A DNA stretch of 64,000 nt, taken from NCBI GenBank assembly GCA_017416485.1, contig JAFQCH010000042.1:45912-109911 (forward strand). The letters are read 5' to 3'. Position numbers and translations under genes: made by a program. Each line of letters opens with the position of its first letter. Position 1 is the stretch's first letter. This DNA comes from Clostridia bacterium (GTDB taxonomy: Bacteria > Bacillota > Clostridia > Oscillospirales > Acutalibacteraceae). The notes below the pieces were generated by a model. That model had not been told where the DNA came from and did not search any database. It saw nothing but the letters and a program-made list of their open reading frames with translations. This document shows positions 1-8,251 of the stretch, piece by piece.

Positions 1-356
1 AGCAAGGTTGCATTGCTGCCGTCGGTGTATCTGCCGTACAGTTCAACGCTTTTGCTTTCGCCGGCAGCAAGAGAACCGACAACGATGTACATCTGATCAT
101 CATCCAGATCCAGATGTTTGTGGCTCTTGGTTTCCACATAAACACGTTCTGCATCCACACGGCCGATGTTGGTTACGGTGATGGTGAACACAATTTCGTC
201 ATCAATGCCGTAAGATGCAGCGTCAGACTCTACCTTTACGGCAAGTTTGGGTTTAAAAATTGTGTCTGCTTCTGCGGCAAAAACAGGAATTACGGCGCCG
301 CACATAAGCAAAACGGCAAGAAGAATGGAAACAGCGCGAGAGAATTTTTTGGACAT
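1..356 (-). CDS. Secreted CARDB/DUF11-like surface protein, 3' part cut by window edge
   Basis: N-terminal 118 residues of a longer protein that runs off the left edge. It begins with a classical signal peptide (MSKKFSRAVSILLAVLLMCG, then a stretch ending FAAEA), followed by a beta-rich domain with the pattern FTITVTNIGRVDAERVYVET and SLAAGESKSVELYGRY. This is the look of CARDB/DUF11-type extracellular adhesin-like modules. The start is fixed by AGGAGG at about 364-369, 8 bases upstream of ATG 356. A sigma-A promoter lies at 402-430. Function beyond a probable cell-surface role cannot be stated, because most of the protein is outside the window. Confidence 0.75.
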   Translation of the reverse strand, partial: MSKKFSRAVSILLAVLLMCGAVIPVFAAEADTIFKPKLAVKVESDAASYGIDDEIVFTITVTNIGRVDAERVYVETKSHKHLDLDDDQMYIVVGSLAAGESKSVELYGRYTDGSNATL

Positions 357-401
357 ACAAAAGACCTCCTTTATTACTTGCAACATTCCGTTACAATAAA
401 T

Positions 402-430
402 ACATTACATAAATTTGGTTGCTTTGTCAA
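402..430 (-). promoter_or_regulatory. Sigma-A promoter of the secreted protein gene
   Basis: On the minus strand, TTGACA (430-425), a 17-bp spacer and TAATGT (407-402). The -35 overlaps the last codons of the upstream MFS gene, so the surface protein can be transcribed on its own. Confidence 0.6.
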
Positions 431-1803
431 GTATTGTCTGCAATCTGCTTGTTTTTTGATCTTTTCCACAACAAAAGAACCGGCACAAACACAAACACGG
501 CAATCACAGCTGCGGCAAGGAACATGGTTTCTGTGGGCAGCGGGGTTTCGACATTGAATTCGTTCATATAAGTTCTTGTGGAGTTGGAAATGGCAAGGTC
601 GCCGATATAGGGGCCGACCACCATGGGAATGAGCACATAGAACACCATGCGGATGCCCTGGAACTGACCGACCTTGTCTTCAGGGGTGTAGTCGCGCACG
701 GTTGCGTTCAGAAGAATGGTCAGCACCGCATAGCCGACAAGTGCGGGGGCAATGCAGGGCAGTGTACTGCCGACATCTCTGCCGAATGCGAACACAAGGA
801 ACAAGCCGACCACAAAACCGACAGAGGCAATCAGGAACACCTTGGTTCTGCCGATTTTTGCCTGTTTTGTGAGCAGAATCAGAATACCGGGAACAATGAT
901 TGCCAGTGCAATAACGGCACCGATGATGGTTTTTGCACCAAGCAGCTCGGGGGTATTTTTAAGAATAACGTGTTCAAGATAAATGAACAGATACGGGAAC
1001 CAGACCTGCACGCTGATGTTGAAAATACACACAGCGGCAAAGGACAGATACAAATCCTTATGCTGTTTCACAACCGACGGACGGAAACCGTAAATAACAT
1101 CCGCCCAGTAATTGCCGTTGACCTGACGGATGCCGCTTCTGGATTCGTTCAGGCTGAACAGACCGATGACACCGCAAAGGGTAACCGAAGCACCGAGAAT
1201 GAGGAAGAAGGTGGAATAGCCGATTTTGCCGACAACAGCCATCAGCCCCATAACAATGCCCGTAGCGGCAAGCGGAAGCACGGCAAGAACGGATTCGGTG
1301 ACAGGGCGGTTGGACTCGTCCGTTACGTCCGTGACCCATGCGTTGAAACTTGCGTCATTGCTCAACGAGCCCATAAATGTCATAATGACGTCCATGATGA
1401 TAACAGTCCATACCGTAACGGTCAGCACGCGAAGCATATCGCTCGACTGCAATATGGCGGCAGTGTTTTCAAGCGAAATAAAGCCGAAGCAGGCCGTAAC
1501 AATACCCCATGCAATGTAACCTGCCGAAAGGAAAATTTTGCGGCGGTTCATGCGGTCGCTCAAGGTGCCCAGCAGAAGGGTGGAAACGAAAGCGGCAACG
1601 GCACTCAATGCCACCATATTACTGATGGCGGTGCTGAACGGAATGGCATTGTCAATGGCAGCCTGATCCGTCACATTGCCGTAAATGGAGTTGTAAAGGA
1701 AGGTGTTGAAAACCATATTTTCAACATTCCATGCGATCTGCCCGGCGGTGCCGAACAGAATCAGATTGAACCATGTGCGTTTTCCTAATTTCGAACGTTG
1801 CAT
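427..1803 (-). CDS. MFS transporter, 12 TM
   Basis: 458-residue polytopic protein with about 12 hydrophobic segments and MFS features: a cytoplasmic loop between TM2 and TM3 reading LGTLSDRMNRRK (the GxxxDRxxRR signature) near residues 80-91, and charged loops between the halves. It should act in the cytoplasmic membrane as a secondary carrier; the substrate cannot be read from sequence, although the N-terminal GQIAWNVENMVFNTF recalls sugar-type carriers of Clostridia. The start is supported by AAAGGAGC shortly upstream. It lies 44 bp downstream of the lysyl-tRNA synthetase gene on the same strand and may be cotranscribed with it. Confidence 0.85.
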   Translation of the reverse strand: MQRSKLGKRTWFNLILFGTAGQIAWNVENMVFNTFLYNSIYGNVTDQAAIDNAIPFSTAISNMVALSAVAAFVSTLLLGTLSDRMNRRKIFLSAGYIAWGIVTACFGFISLENTAAILQSSDMLRVLTVTVWTVIIMDVIMTFMGSLSNDASFNAWVTDVTDESNRPVTESVLAVLPLAATGIVMGLMAVVGKIGYSTFFLILGASVTLCGVIGLFSLNESRSGIRQVNGNYWADVIYGFRPSVVKQHKDLYLSFAAVCIFNISVQVWFPYLFIYLEHVILKNTPELLGAKTIIGAVIALAIIVPGILILLTKQAKIGRTKVFLIASVGFVVGLFLVFAFGRDVGSTLPCIAPALVGYAVLTILLNATVRDYTPEDKVGQFQGIRMVFYVLIPMVVGPYIGDLAISNSTRTYMNEFNVETPLPTETMFLAAAVIAVFVFVPVLLLWKRSKNKQIADNT

Positions 1804-1847
1804 ACTATCAAGCTCCTTTTCTTTATAGATTATGTGCTGATAAATGC

Positions 1848-3857
1848 TTATTTAATCTGCGTGCCGACAGGAACACAATCATCCACGAAAATGACCTGAC
1901 AGCCGCAAGCATTGTTGGTGGCGGCAAGCAGCATACCGTTGGACTGCACGCCGCTGAAACGGGCAGGCTTGAGATTGGCAATAACAATGATCTTTTTGCC
2001 GACGAGTTCTTCGCAGGTGTAATCATGCTTGATGCTGGAAACAATAACACGTTCATCAAGACCGTCATGGAGGGTCAGTTTCAGGCAATTGTGGGACTTG
2101 CGGATTTCCTGTGCCTTGACGATCTGACACACACGCAGGTCGATATTGCCGAAGTAATCAATGTCGATTTCTTCCTTGATGGGCTGCACGGGATCGGGAT
2201 CGCCGTAAACCTTTTCGGGCTTGACTTCTTCGGGTTCTTCCACAGGAACATAGAGTTCTGCTTCGGTCTTGGGTGTGGAGAAATCAAGCAGACCGAGATA
2301 CTTTTCGGAATCAATGGCAAACAGGAACAGATACAGACGAGGACCCTGTTCTTTGTCGATCAGCAGACGGTAAACATTCTTGAAGAACTTGCCCTGCGCC
2401 TCTTTGAGGGCTTTTTTGTCGAGTTCTTCGTCTCTTGCTTCGCCGGGGATAGCATAAATGGCGGTCTGCAGTTCGTCAAGATTGTAGCCGCCTTTCTGAA
2501 TATAGGCACGAAGCAGCTCAATTTCTTTCTTTTCCACTTCGGAAAGGGTTTCGTAAAGATCCCAGTTACGAGTGGTGCGCAGACGGTTGACACTTTCGGG
2601 GGCGCATTGCTCAAGCCAGAATTTTGCTCTTTCAAGGCGGTCTGCAAAATCATCATACTTGTAAGGTGTGCCGATCTTGTCGAAAACAACTTCGAGCATG
2701 GGAACATTGAAGTCAACCACACTGCCGAGCTGCACAAGCAGTCCCATGGGAACGGGTTTGACTTCTCTGCCTTCGACCTTTGCAAAATCCATAACGGACT
2801 GGGTGTATTCGTTTGCAGTACCGTTTGCAACTTCGTTCAGCATCTTGTCGAATTCAAAATACTGACGCAGGATACCGTCGTCGAAGCAGAAGTCGAAAGC
2901 CTTGAGGGGCTCGGTCTTTGCATACAGCCACAGAATGACTTCGGGCTGATAGAGCTTGAGCAGGGTGTCAGGGGTCAGGTTCAATCCGCTGGAACCACTC
3001 ATCTTACCCGTGGAACCCTTGATGCCGATGAATTCATACCCTTGGAACATAGGCGGTTCATAACCAAAAATAGCACGGGCAATGTCCTTACTGGTGTCAT
3101 AAGAGCCGTGGGGAGATGCGTGGTCTTTTCCGCCGGGTTCAAAGTCAACGCCTTCATACATCCAGCGCATCGGCCAGTCAATTTTCCATGCAAGTTTGCA
3201 GTTAAAATCCTTGGTAAAATCAAAACTGCCGCAATGGCCGCAGGCACATTCATACTGTGCAACGGTGCAATCGTCGCTCAAAGAAAGAATCTTGGTGGTG
3301 TCACGCTTACATTCGGGGCAGTAGATGGAAACGGGATAATAGGCTTCTCTTTCGCCCTCAGCCGCGGTCTGGGTGCGGTGGGAATCGAGAATATCAAAAA
3401 TTTCGCCGCGCTTTTTGAGGGCGGTCAGAATGTGTTCAACATACTTGCCGCTTCTGTACATTTCAGCCTGACGGCGATAGTCCATGGTGATGCCGAATTT
3501 TTCCATGGAAACCATGAATTCGTCTTCAAAATGGTCGGCATAAGTCGGGAAACCGTCATCATAGGGGTTGGGCACGTCCACATAAGGATAGCCGATGTAT
3601 TTGTCAAAGCCTTCGGTGATGGCGGCAACATTGACGGGCACCTTTCTCATGCGGTCAAACTCGTCCCATGAGAACAGAAGTCTTGCCTTTTTGCCGAGCT
3701 TGCGAAGGGCTCTTGTAACAAGCAGAGCCGTTGCAACGTCACGGAAGTTACCGATATGAATGGAGCCGGACGGAGAAATGCCTGCCGCACAGACATATTC
3801 TTCCTTATCGGGCTTTCTGCGAATGAGTTCTCTTGCGATTTCTTCAGACCAATGCAT
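1848..3857 (-). CDS. lysK: Class I lysyl-tRNA synthetase with C-terminal tRNA-binding (EMAPII-like) domain
   Basis: Charges tRNA-Lys in the cytoplasm. The Rossmann-type catalytic core has the class I signatures in their LysK form: SGSIHIGN near residue 30 (HIGH motif) and GKMSGSSG near residue 280 (KMSKS motif). Cysteine pairs at CPEC and CACGHCG look like a zinc site. The last ~110 residues (from DYFGNIDLRVCQIVKA to the end) form an OB-fold tRNA-binding domain as in MetG C-termini, CsaA and EMAPII. I place the start at MHWSEEIA because AAGGAG sits 8 bases before it; the ATG 27 bases upstream has no such site. Most bacteria use the unrelated class II LysS, so this form is uncommon. Class assignment is firm; the fusion is read directly from the frame. 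Confidence 0.93.
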   Translation of the reverse strand: MHWSEEIARELIRRKPDKEEYVCAAGISPSGSIHIGNFRDVATALLVTRALRKLGKKARLLFSWDEFDRMRKVPVNVAAITEGFDKYIGYPYVDVPNPYDDGFPTYADHFEDEFMVSMEKFGITMDYRRQAEMYRSGKYVEHILTALKKRGEIFDILDSHRTQTAAEGEREAYYPVSIYCPECKRDTTKILSLSDDCTVAQYECACGHCGSFDFTKDFNCKLAWKIDWPMRWMYEGVDFEPGGKDHASPHGSYDTSKDIARAIFGYEPPMFQGYEFIGIKGSTGKMSGSSGLNLTPDTLLKLYQPEVILWLYAKTEPLKAFDFCFDDGILRQYFEFDKMLNEVANGTANEYTQSVMDFAKVEGREVKPVPMGLLVQLGSVVDFNVPMLEVVFDKIGTPYKYDDFADRLERAKFWLEQCAPESVNRLRTTRNWDLYETLSEVEKKEIELLRAYIQKGGYNLDELQTAIYAIPGEARDEELDKKALKEAQGKFFKNVYRLLIDKEQGPRLYLFLFAIDSEKYLGLLDFSTPKTEAELYVPVEEPEEVKPEKVYGDPDPVQPIKEEIDIDYFGNIDLRVCQIVKAQEIRKSHNCLKLTLHDGLDERVIVSSIKHDYTCEELVGKKIIVIANLKPARFSGVQSNGMLLAATNNACGCQVIFVDDCVPVGTQIK

Positions 3858-3936
3858 AATAAAACACTCCTTAAAAGAAGACATAATTTAACTTATATAT
3901 TATACAGATATTGGTAATAAAAATCAAGAGGTATAA

Positions 3937-3966
3937 AAACAAAAATCCCGTTGCCGAAGCAACGGG
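3937..3966 (-). terminator. Rho-independent terminator
   Basis: Minus-strand hairpin CCCGTTGC-TTCG-GCAACGGG (stem 3947-3966, UUCG tetraloop) followed by ATTTTTG. It lies 14 bp past the stop of the papain-like protein gene and ends that transcript before lysK. Confidence 0.9.
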
Positions 3967-3980
3967 AAAAGTGCGAGGAA

Positions 3981-6632
3981 TTATCCGAAGAAATAAGCAT
4001 CAAAATGCTTTGCACCACAGGCACAGTCCATGTTCATGCCGAACAGCTGCCACAAGAATCGCAGAATTGTGTAAATGAATTGCATAAAACTGTTCTTACT
4101 GTGGCACAGGCAGGAGCAGTCGGAGCTGTCATCGGTCGGTTCGTCAGGTTCGGCAGGGACATCAGGTTCTGTGGGCATTTCAGGCTCAGTGGGGACTTCG
4201 GGTTCTGTGGGTTCTTCAGGCTGTTCATAATCCACTTCGATGCTTTCATCAGCGCCGGTCTTGTCATAGGTGATTTCAATGTCGCTGATTGCATCACTGA
4301 TGGTCTGTGTTGCAATCACTTCATCATCCTTGCTGAGAGTAACCGTACCGTCCGAAATACCGGTAACAACCAAGCCTGTTTCAGTCTGCGTTGCAGTGAT
4401 GGTATCACAGGAAGCGGTACCGGAAATAACGGTATCTACAAATCCGCCGTCAGCAGTCACCGTTGAAAATGTAATGATGCCGGTTTCATTTTCGTTACAC
4501 CGAACAGCAATCGTGTTTTCATTTTCTGCATCGACGGAGATTTCAGTTTGTGCATTTGTCGGAATATTTGCAGAAATGGCAAGTTCATCTCCGGTTACTT
4601 TTACAACGGCATTCTTATCTGATATATTTTGCGCATTTATCGTATGTCCGTCAACTAACCAATACAAACTACCTCTTGCTTCGGTTTCCACATGTTCTGC
4701 TTCCATATTGTTTTCAATTGAGAGCATTGAATCACTTTGTGAAAAATTAAAAGCCTGTTCCGCGTCAGCAACAAGGTTCACACCAACGCCATCTACCGGC
4801 ATACCTATGGCATATCTATCACCGGTCCCACTTATTTCTTCTTCTTCATTAGATGGAACATTTCCCCCTACAATATCAACGGCCCATGTTATGTTCATAT
4901 ATGGAGTGAGAACATCGGTAAAAAAAGAAATGTCTGAATCTTCACTCGTCCAAGTCCATCCGCCTCCGGAATAACTCCAGGAGTTTCCTTTAATTGCAAT
5001 TCTTTTTATGTTTTTGGGTTCATTGGAATCATTCACTAAAATATCATTTCCATCCATACCAATCGCAAAAACAGCATGGCCACCCGGCCCTGCATCTACA
5101 TCTCCCTCTAATAATCCAATAATCACAGGTGCCCCGCCATCTACATAATTTTCAACAGCTGCAATCAATGATTCAGTATTGTTCAAATTGGCCCTTTTTT
5201 CAACAATTGCATTTACACTGAACTGATAAATATACCCATACTTGATATAATCTTTAGCAGACATATCAAGGTCAATATTCATTGTTCCCTGATTGATGCT
5301 TCTTAATTTTGTATAAGGCAATGCGGTCCATGAAAGATAATCCGTAACAGCCGGTGCATTAAGCAGTGTTGCGGCTGTTGTCAATGCCATTCCATAGCAA
5401 TGTCCGTGCGTTTCTCCATCTTCAATATAATTATATATTTCTGTCCCTTTTTCCGTTCCGAACATTCCTGTGTAATATTCAACAGCTATCGTTTCATTTA
5501 TATTTTCAAATTTGTAGCTATCCCTGTCAAAATCATACCCTGCGGGGAAAATAGGACCGGTTGGAACATTACCGTCGTTCCCCGAAGAATTTCCTATATC
5601 TTCTACAGTCGATTGAAAGATTGCAGAGTTCAGATTAAAATTAAAAGCAGGGCGGACACCGAAGTCGGTACGGTACGTAAGGCCAAATAAGTGGGAGACT
5701 TCACCATTGTGGTAGACTTTACAGCAATCCTCGGAATAGCCACCGGCCGTCCGAAGTAGCCAATAAGAGTTGCCGGATTTTACAACTAAGCCTTGACATT
5801 TGGCATAAGCCGACCCTTGTGCTACGCGGGCAGCTTTTGAAAATCCGTAATTCGAGTTAAATACATCGTTGTACGAAAGAAGATAGATCTTGTCGTTGGT
5901 GGATGCGGAGTTGTAAGCCGAAGACGAGGCACCGTAAGCGGAGTTGTCAAGCGTGGTGGATGCAAGGATATTCTGTTGTGCCGCCGAAAAGGCGGTATTA
6001 TAAAAATCGGAATTCAGCCATTGCCGGACACTACTTTTTTCATAATTATTGGCATAATGTGTTTTTTCGGAATTACCCCAATAGGACTCGCTTTTTAACA
6101 CATAATTGTTATATGCTTGTGAATCGAGAATGTTTTCCGACAAAACCATACCGGTTGCCGGGTCAAGCACGCGCCATCGGACAGGTTCATATTTGAACCA
6201 ATAGACGGTGTTGGCGTTGTAACCGTTATCCTCTTGCCATGTAGATGACGATGTATAACCCGTGTAATACGGTCTGTAGGAATCAAAGACTACGCCGCGG
6301 TATTTATTGCCGCCGTAAAGTACATCCTTGTAACGCATATAATCGGAAGCGGTCATTTTGCCGTCATTTTCAACTCCCGTACCGCTGTAGTAGTCATAGG
6401 ACACCCATTCACCGCTCGCGGCATTCAAGGCGGAGATGGTGGCGGTGTCAGTCACTTGACTCTGCGGATACCAACCGAATTCAAGAATGTCCCCGGTTTT
6501 GTAAGATGTTATGGTGCTTGCCGCTTGGGCAATAAAACCAAAAGCAAGCCTCGAAATGCCCGTAAGCGGTGTCATTGTAACGCACAGAACAACAAGCAGA
6601 GAAGATAATATTTTCCTCATCGTGTTTTTCAT
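3981..6632 (-). CDS. Large secreted protein: DUF6273 + papain-like peptidase domain + Cys-rich C-terminal tail
   Basis: 883 residues. A signal peptide (to about residue 38, AQAAS) is followed by a DUF6273-type domain (about 45-335, with WRVLDP, NDKIYLLSYNDVF, WLLRTAGG and DFGVRPAFNFNL). Next comes a papain-like fold with a plausible triad: Cys412 in HGHCYGM, His519 in GGHAVFAIG and Asn534/Asp535 in LVNDSN. Ig-like beta sheets (about 600-790), a Pro/Glu/Thr linker of EPTEPEVP-type repeats, and a C-terminal tail with CSCLCH, a hydrophobic stretch and CACGAKH complete it. It is probably a surface-attached C39-like cysteine peptidase or inactive relative; substrate unknown. The start has AAGGAGG at 6643-6649. 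The middle part is more AT-rich than the ends. It is preceded by a structured leader RNA. Confidence 0.8.
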   Translation of the reverse strand: MKNTMRKILSSLLVVLCVTMTPLTGISRLAFGFIAQAASTITSYKTGDILEFGWYPQSQVTDTATISALNAASGEWVSYDYYSGTGVENDGKMTASDYMRYKDVLYGGNKYRGVVFDSYRPYYTGYTSSSTWQEDNGYNANTVYWFKYEPVRWRVLDPATGMVLSENILDSQAYNNYVLKSESYWGNSEKTHYANNYEKSSVRQWLNSDFYNTAFSAAQQNILASTTLDNSAYGASSSAYNSASTNDKIYLLSYNDVFNSNYGFSKAARVAQGSAYAKCQGLVVKSGNSYWLLRTAGGYSEDCCKVYHNGEVSHLFGLTYRTDFGVRPAFNFNLNSAIFQSTVEDIGNSSGNDGNVPTGPIFPAGYDFDRDSYKFENINETIAVEYYTGMFGTEKGTEIYNYIEDGETHGHCYGMALTTAATLLNAPAVTDYLSWTALPYTKLRSINQGTMNIDLDMSAKDYIKYGYIYQFSVNAIVEKRANLNNTESLIAAVENYVDGGAPVIIGLLEGDVDAGPGGHAVFAIGMDGNDILVNDSNEPKNIKRIAIKGNSWSYSGGGWTWTSEDSDISFFTDVLTPYMNITWAVDIVGGNVPSNEEEEISGTGDRYAIGMPVDGVGVNLVADAEQAFNFSQSDSMLSIENNMEAEHVETEARGSLYWLVDGHTINAQNISDKNAVVKVTGDELAISANIPTNAQTEISVDAENENTIAVRCNENETGIITFSTVTADGGFVDTVISGTASCDTITATQTETGLVVTGISDGTVTLSKDDEVIATQTISDAISDIEITYDKTGADESIEVDYEQPEEPTEPEVPTEPEMPTEPDVPAEPDEPTDDSSDCSCLCHSKNSFMQFIYTILRFLWQLFGMNMDCACGAKHFDAYFFG

Positions 6633-6642
6633 AAAGTTTCAT

Positions 6643-6827
6643 CCTCCTTAAAATAAAAAAGTGTGTGCTAACCAAAGTTATGCACACACGAAAAACACAA
6701 ACTTCGATTAGCTACCACACTAAAATTCTATTCCATAAAACAGGCAAAGAAATAAGAAGCCTGTGCTTTTACCGGATGATAAAAACACGACCTATTTTAT
6801 GGAACAATTATTTAATTTTAGTGTGGT
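6643..6827 (-). ncRNA. Structured leader RNA, riboswitch/attenuator-like, unknown class
   Basis: Transcript sense is the minus strand. From the predicted +1 (6827): P1 14 bp (6827-6814 with 6727-6714, perfect); P2 14 bp (6804-6791 with 6744-6731, one U.G); P3 10 bp (GUGUUUUUAU with GUAAAAGCAC, two U.G, loop CAUCCG). These nest inside each other. Then GCUAAUCGAAGUU (6712-6700) can pair over 13 bp (two G.U) with AACUUUGGUUAGC (6679-6667), which is the loop and first bases of the 3' arm of a terminator hairpin (6689-6661, then U6). The RBS (6649-6643) follows directly. All five wobbles are legal only in this strand. The pairing is seen in the sequence; a regulatory role is inferred, and I recognise no known riboswitch family. 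Confidence 0.65.
6655..6689 (-). terminator. Terminator/attenuator hairpin directly before an RBS
   Basis: GTGTGTGC - 13-nt loop - GCACACAC (6689-6661) followed by TTTTTTATTTT, then AAGGAGG. A terminator with no gene between it and its promoter fits conditional termination, or a short stand-alone RNA of about 170 nt. Confidence 0.75.
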
Positions 6828-6833
6828 GCAATT

Positions 6834-6862
6834 ATTATATCATTGCTATTGTGTATTTTCAA
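6834..6862 (-). promoter_or_regulatory. Near-consensus sigma-A promoter of the structured leader
   Basis: Minus strand TTGAAA (6862-6857), exactly 17 bp, TATAAT (6839-6834). The expected start, 7 bases past the -10, falls on the first base of helix P1 of the leader. Confidence 0.85.
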
Positions 6863-6919
6863 GCATTTTATTTTAATTTTCAGTTGCATATTCAATGAAC
6901 TCTGATGTTTTGTGGGGCA

Positions 6920-6965
6920 AAAAACAAAAAAAAACACCTGAAAACAGGTGTTGATTTTTTATTTT
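6920..6965. terminator. Bidirectional terminator
   Basis: Stem AACACCTG/CAGGTGTT (6933-6940/6945-6952) with T-runs on both sides. It ends the minus-strand DUF4234 gene and could also stop plus-strand transcription. Confidence 0.85.
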
Positions 6966-6972
6966 TTCTGCC

Positions 6973-8208
6973 TTAAAACTGATTCAGAACTTTCTGCTTT
7001 TTGTCTTTGAATTCTTCGTCAGTCAGGATGCCCATTGCGCGCAGTTGTTTGAGTGCCTGCAGGAGGGTGACGGTGTCGATTTTGTCTTCCTTTTCCTCCT
7101 GCTTTGCCTGTTCGGGCTGTTCGGAATTGACCTTTACGGGTGTTTCCTTTGCCTGTTTGCGGTCTTCTTCGTTCTGCAGGGCGGCTGCGGAAACGGTCTG
7201 GTCGAGTCTGCGGGCGATGCGGTTGAAGTCTTTCTGCATCATGGCAACAGCAAAAACGGAAAGTCCGCAAAGGGTGAACAGCACATAGAATGCACCGTTG
7301 TCGGGCAGGTGAATGTTAAGCTTTTTGGCATCGTCCGAAATCTTTTTGCCGTTTTTACGCATCCAATACAGAATATAAAACGGAATAAGCGCAATTTTTG
7401 CAACTTCCTTGCCGCAGGCCTTGTTTTCACCCGCAAGCAGGCGGATTTTTTTGCAAAGACGAGCAAGCCACACAAGCTGATAAACACCGAAGGTCATCAC
7501 GGAAATGATGACACAGGCGGTGATGTCTTCATATTCACACAGCTCTTCGGGGATGTCACCGTCTTCCCATTCGGGGCAGAACTGATCAGGCGTGCCTGCA
7601 AACACACGGTGCGCAGCGGCGCGTTCAAGCATCGGGAATTCCAACGACATAACAAATGCCGCCATACCGAGATAGAAAAACGCTTCGGGCAGAACTTCAC
7701 TTGTGACACTGCGGTCAATCACAGCGCAAACCACACGAACGGCAACACTTATAAGCAAAGCACCTACACTTGTGAATGCGGCGGCAAAGGGCTTTTTGAT
7801 TTTTCCCGTAAGTGTCAGGAACAACACAAGCAGGAAAGCCAACGGCAATGCCACACGGCAGACCGCCCACAGGATTGCCGTTGTGCCGACAAACAGTTCG
7901 GCACGGATGAAATACAGCAGTTGGTCAAACGCATACACAAGCATTAACGCGGGGGTCAACAGCATCAGTCGTGCATCCGCCTTGCGCACAAGAATTGCCA
8001 TAATGAGCATCGACAGCGGCACCGCCAATGCGATCAGGCGAAGCACAAGCAAAAATCCGCCCGCAAAAAAGTCGGGGCTCATGCGCAGGAAAATGCCGAT
8101 GTTTTCATCAAATCCGAATTCAAATGCCACCGCAAACAGCGACAGCACCGCACATGCAACGGTGATGGCAGGTAAAATTTTAATAACGGGACGTTCTTTT
8201 TCTTTCAA
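6973..8208 (-). CDS. DUF4234-type membrane protein with C-terminal SHOCT domain
   Basis: 411 residues. Several N-terminal membrane helices, then a DUF4234-like part (SVMTFGVYQLVWL, LIPFYILYWMRKNGKKI, FAVAMMQKDFNRI), a charged linker rich in Lys/Glu/Gln, and a terminal SHOCT helix pair (ALKQLRAMGILTDEEFKDKK). I choose TTG 8208 as the start because GAGAGGAG lies 9 bases upstream and the protein then enters the first membrane helix; the frame stays open 47 codons further but without an RBS. It resembles the protein at 16492-17400 in its second half. Function unknown; SHOCT segments are often oligomerisation or docking modules. It lies 43 bp downstream of mutY. Confidence 0.7.
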   Translation of the reverse strand: MKEKERPVIKILPAITVACAVLSLFAVAFEFGFDENIGIFLRMSPDFFAGGFLLVLRLIALAVPLSMLIMAILVRKADARLMLLTPALMLVYAFDQLLYFIRAELFVGTTAILWAVCRVALPLAFLLVLFLTLTGKIKKPFAAAFTSVGALLISVAVRVVCAVIDRSVTSEVLPEAFFYLGMAAFVMSLEFPMLERAAAHRVFAGTPDQFCPEWEDGDIPEELCEYEDITACVIISVMTFGVYQLVWLARLCKKIRLLAGENKACGKEVAKIALIPFYILYWMRKNGKKISDDAKKLNIHLPDNGAFYVLFTLCGLSVFAVAMMQKDFNRIARRLDQTVSAAALQNEEDRKQAKETPVKVNSEQPEQAKQEEKEDKIDTVTLLQALKQLRAMGILTDEEFKDKKQKVLNQF

Positions 8209-8251
8209 GGAAAAACACTCCTCTCCGATTCTGTTTGTATGAAAATTGATT

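Noticed and set aside
1773..3671. Long plus-strand open frame opposite the lysyl-tRNA synthetase
   Set aside because: Has no RBS and no recognisable motif; it mirrors codon bias of the minus-strand gene, which has all catalytic motifs.
6714..6827. The 114-bp inverted repeat as a MITE or insertion-sequence remnant
   Set aside because: No flanking target duplication is visible, the ends fall exactly at the promoter +1 and the anti-terminator strand, and its wobble pairs are valid in only one strand, which favours an RNA structure.
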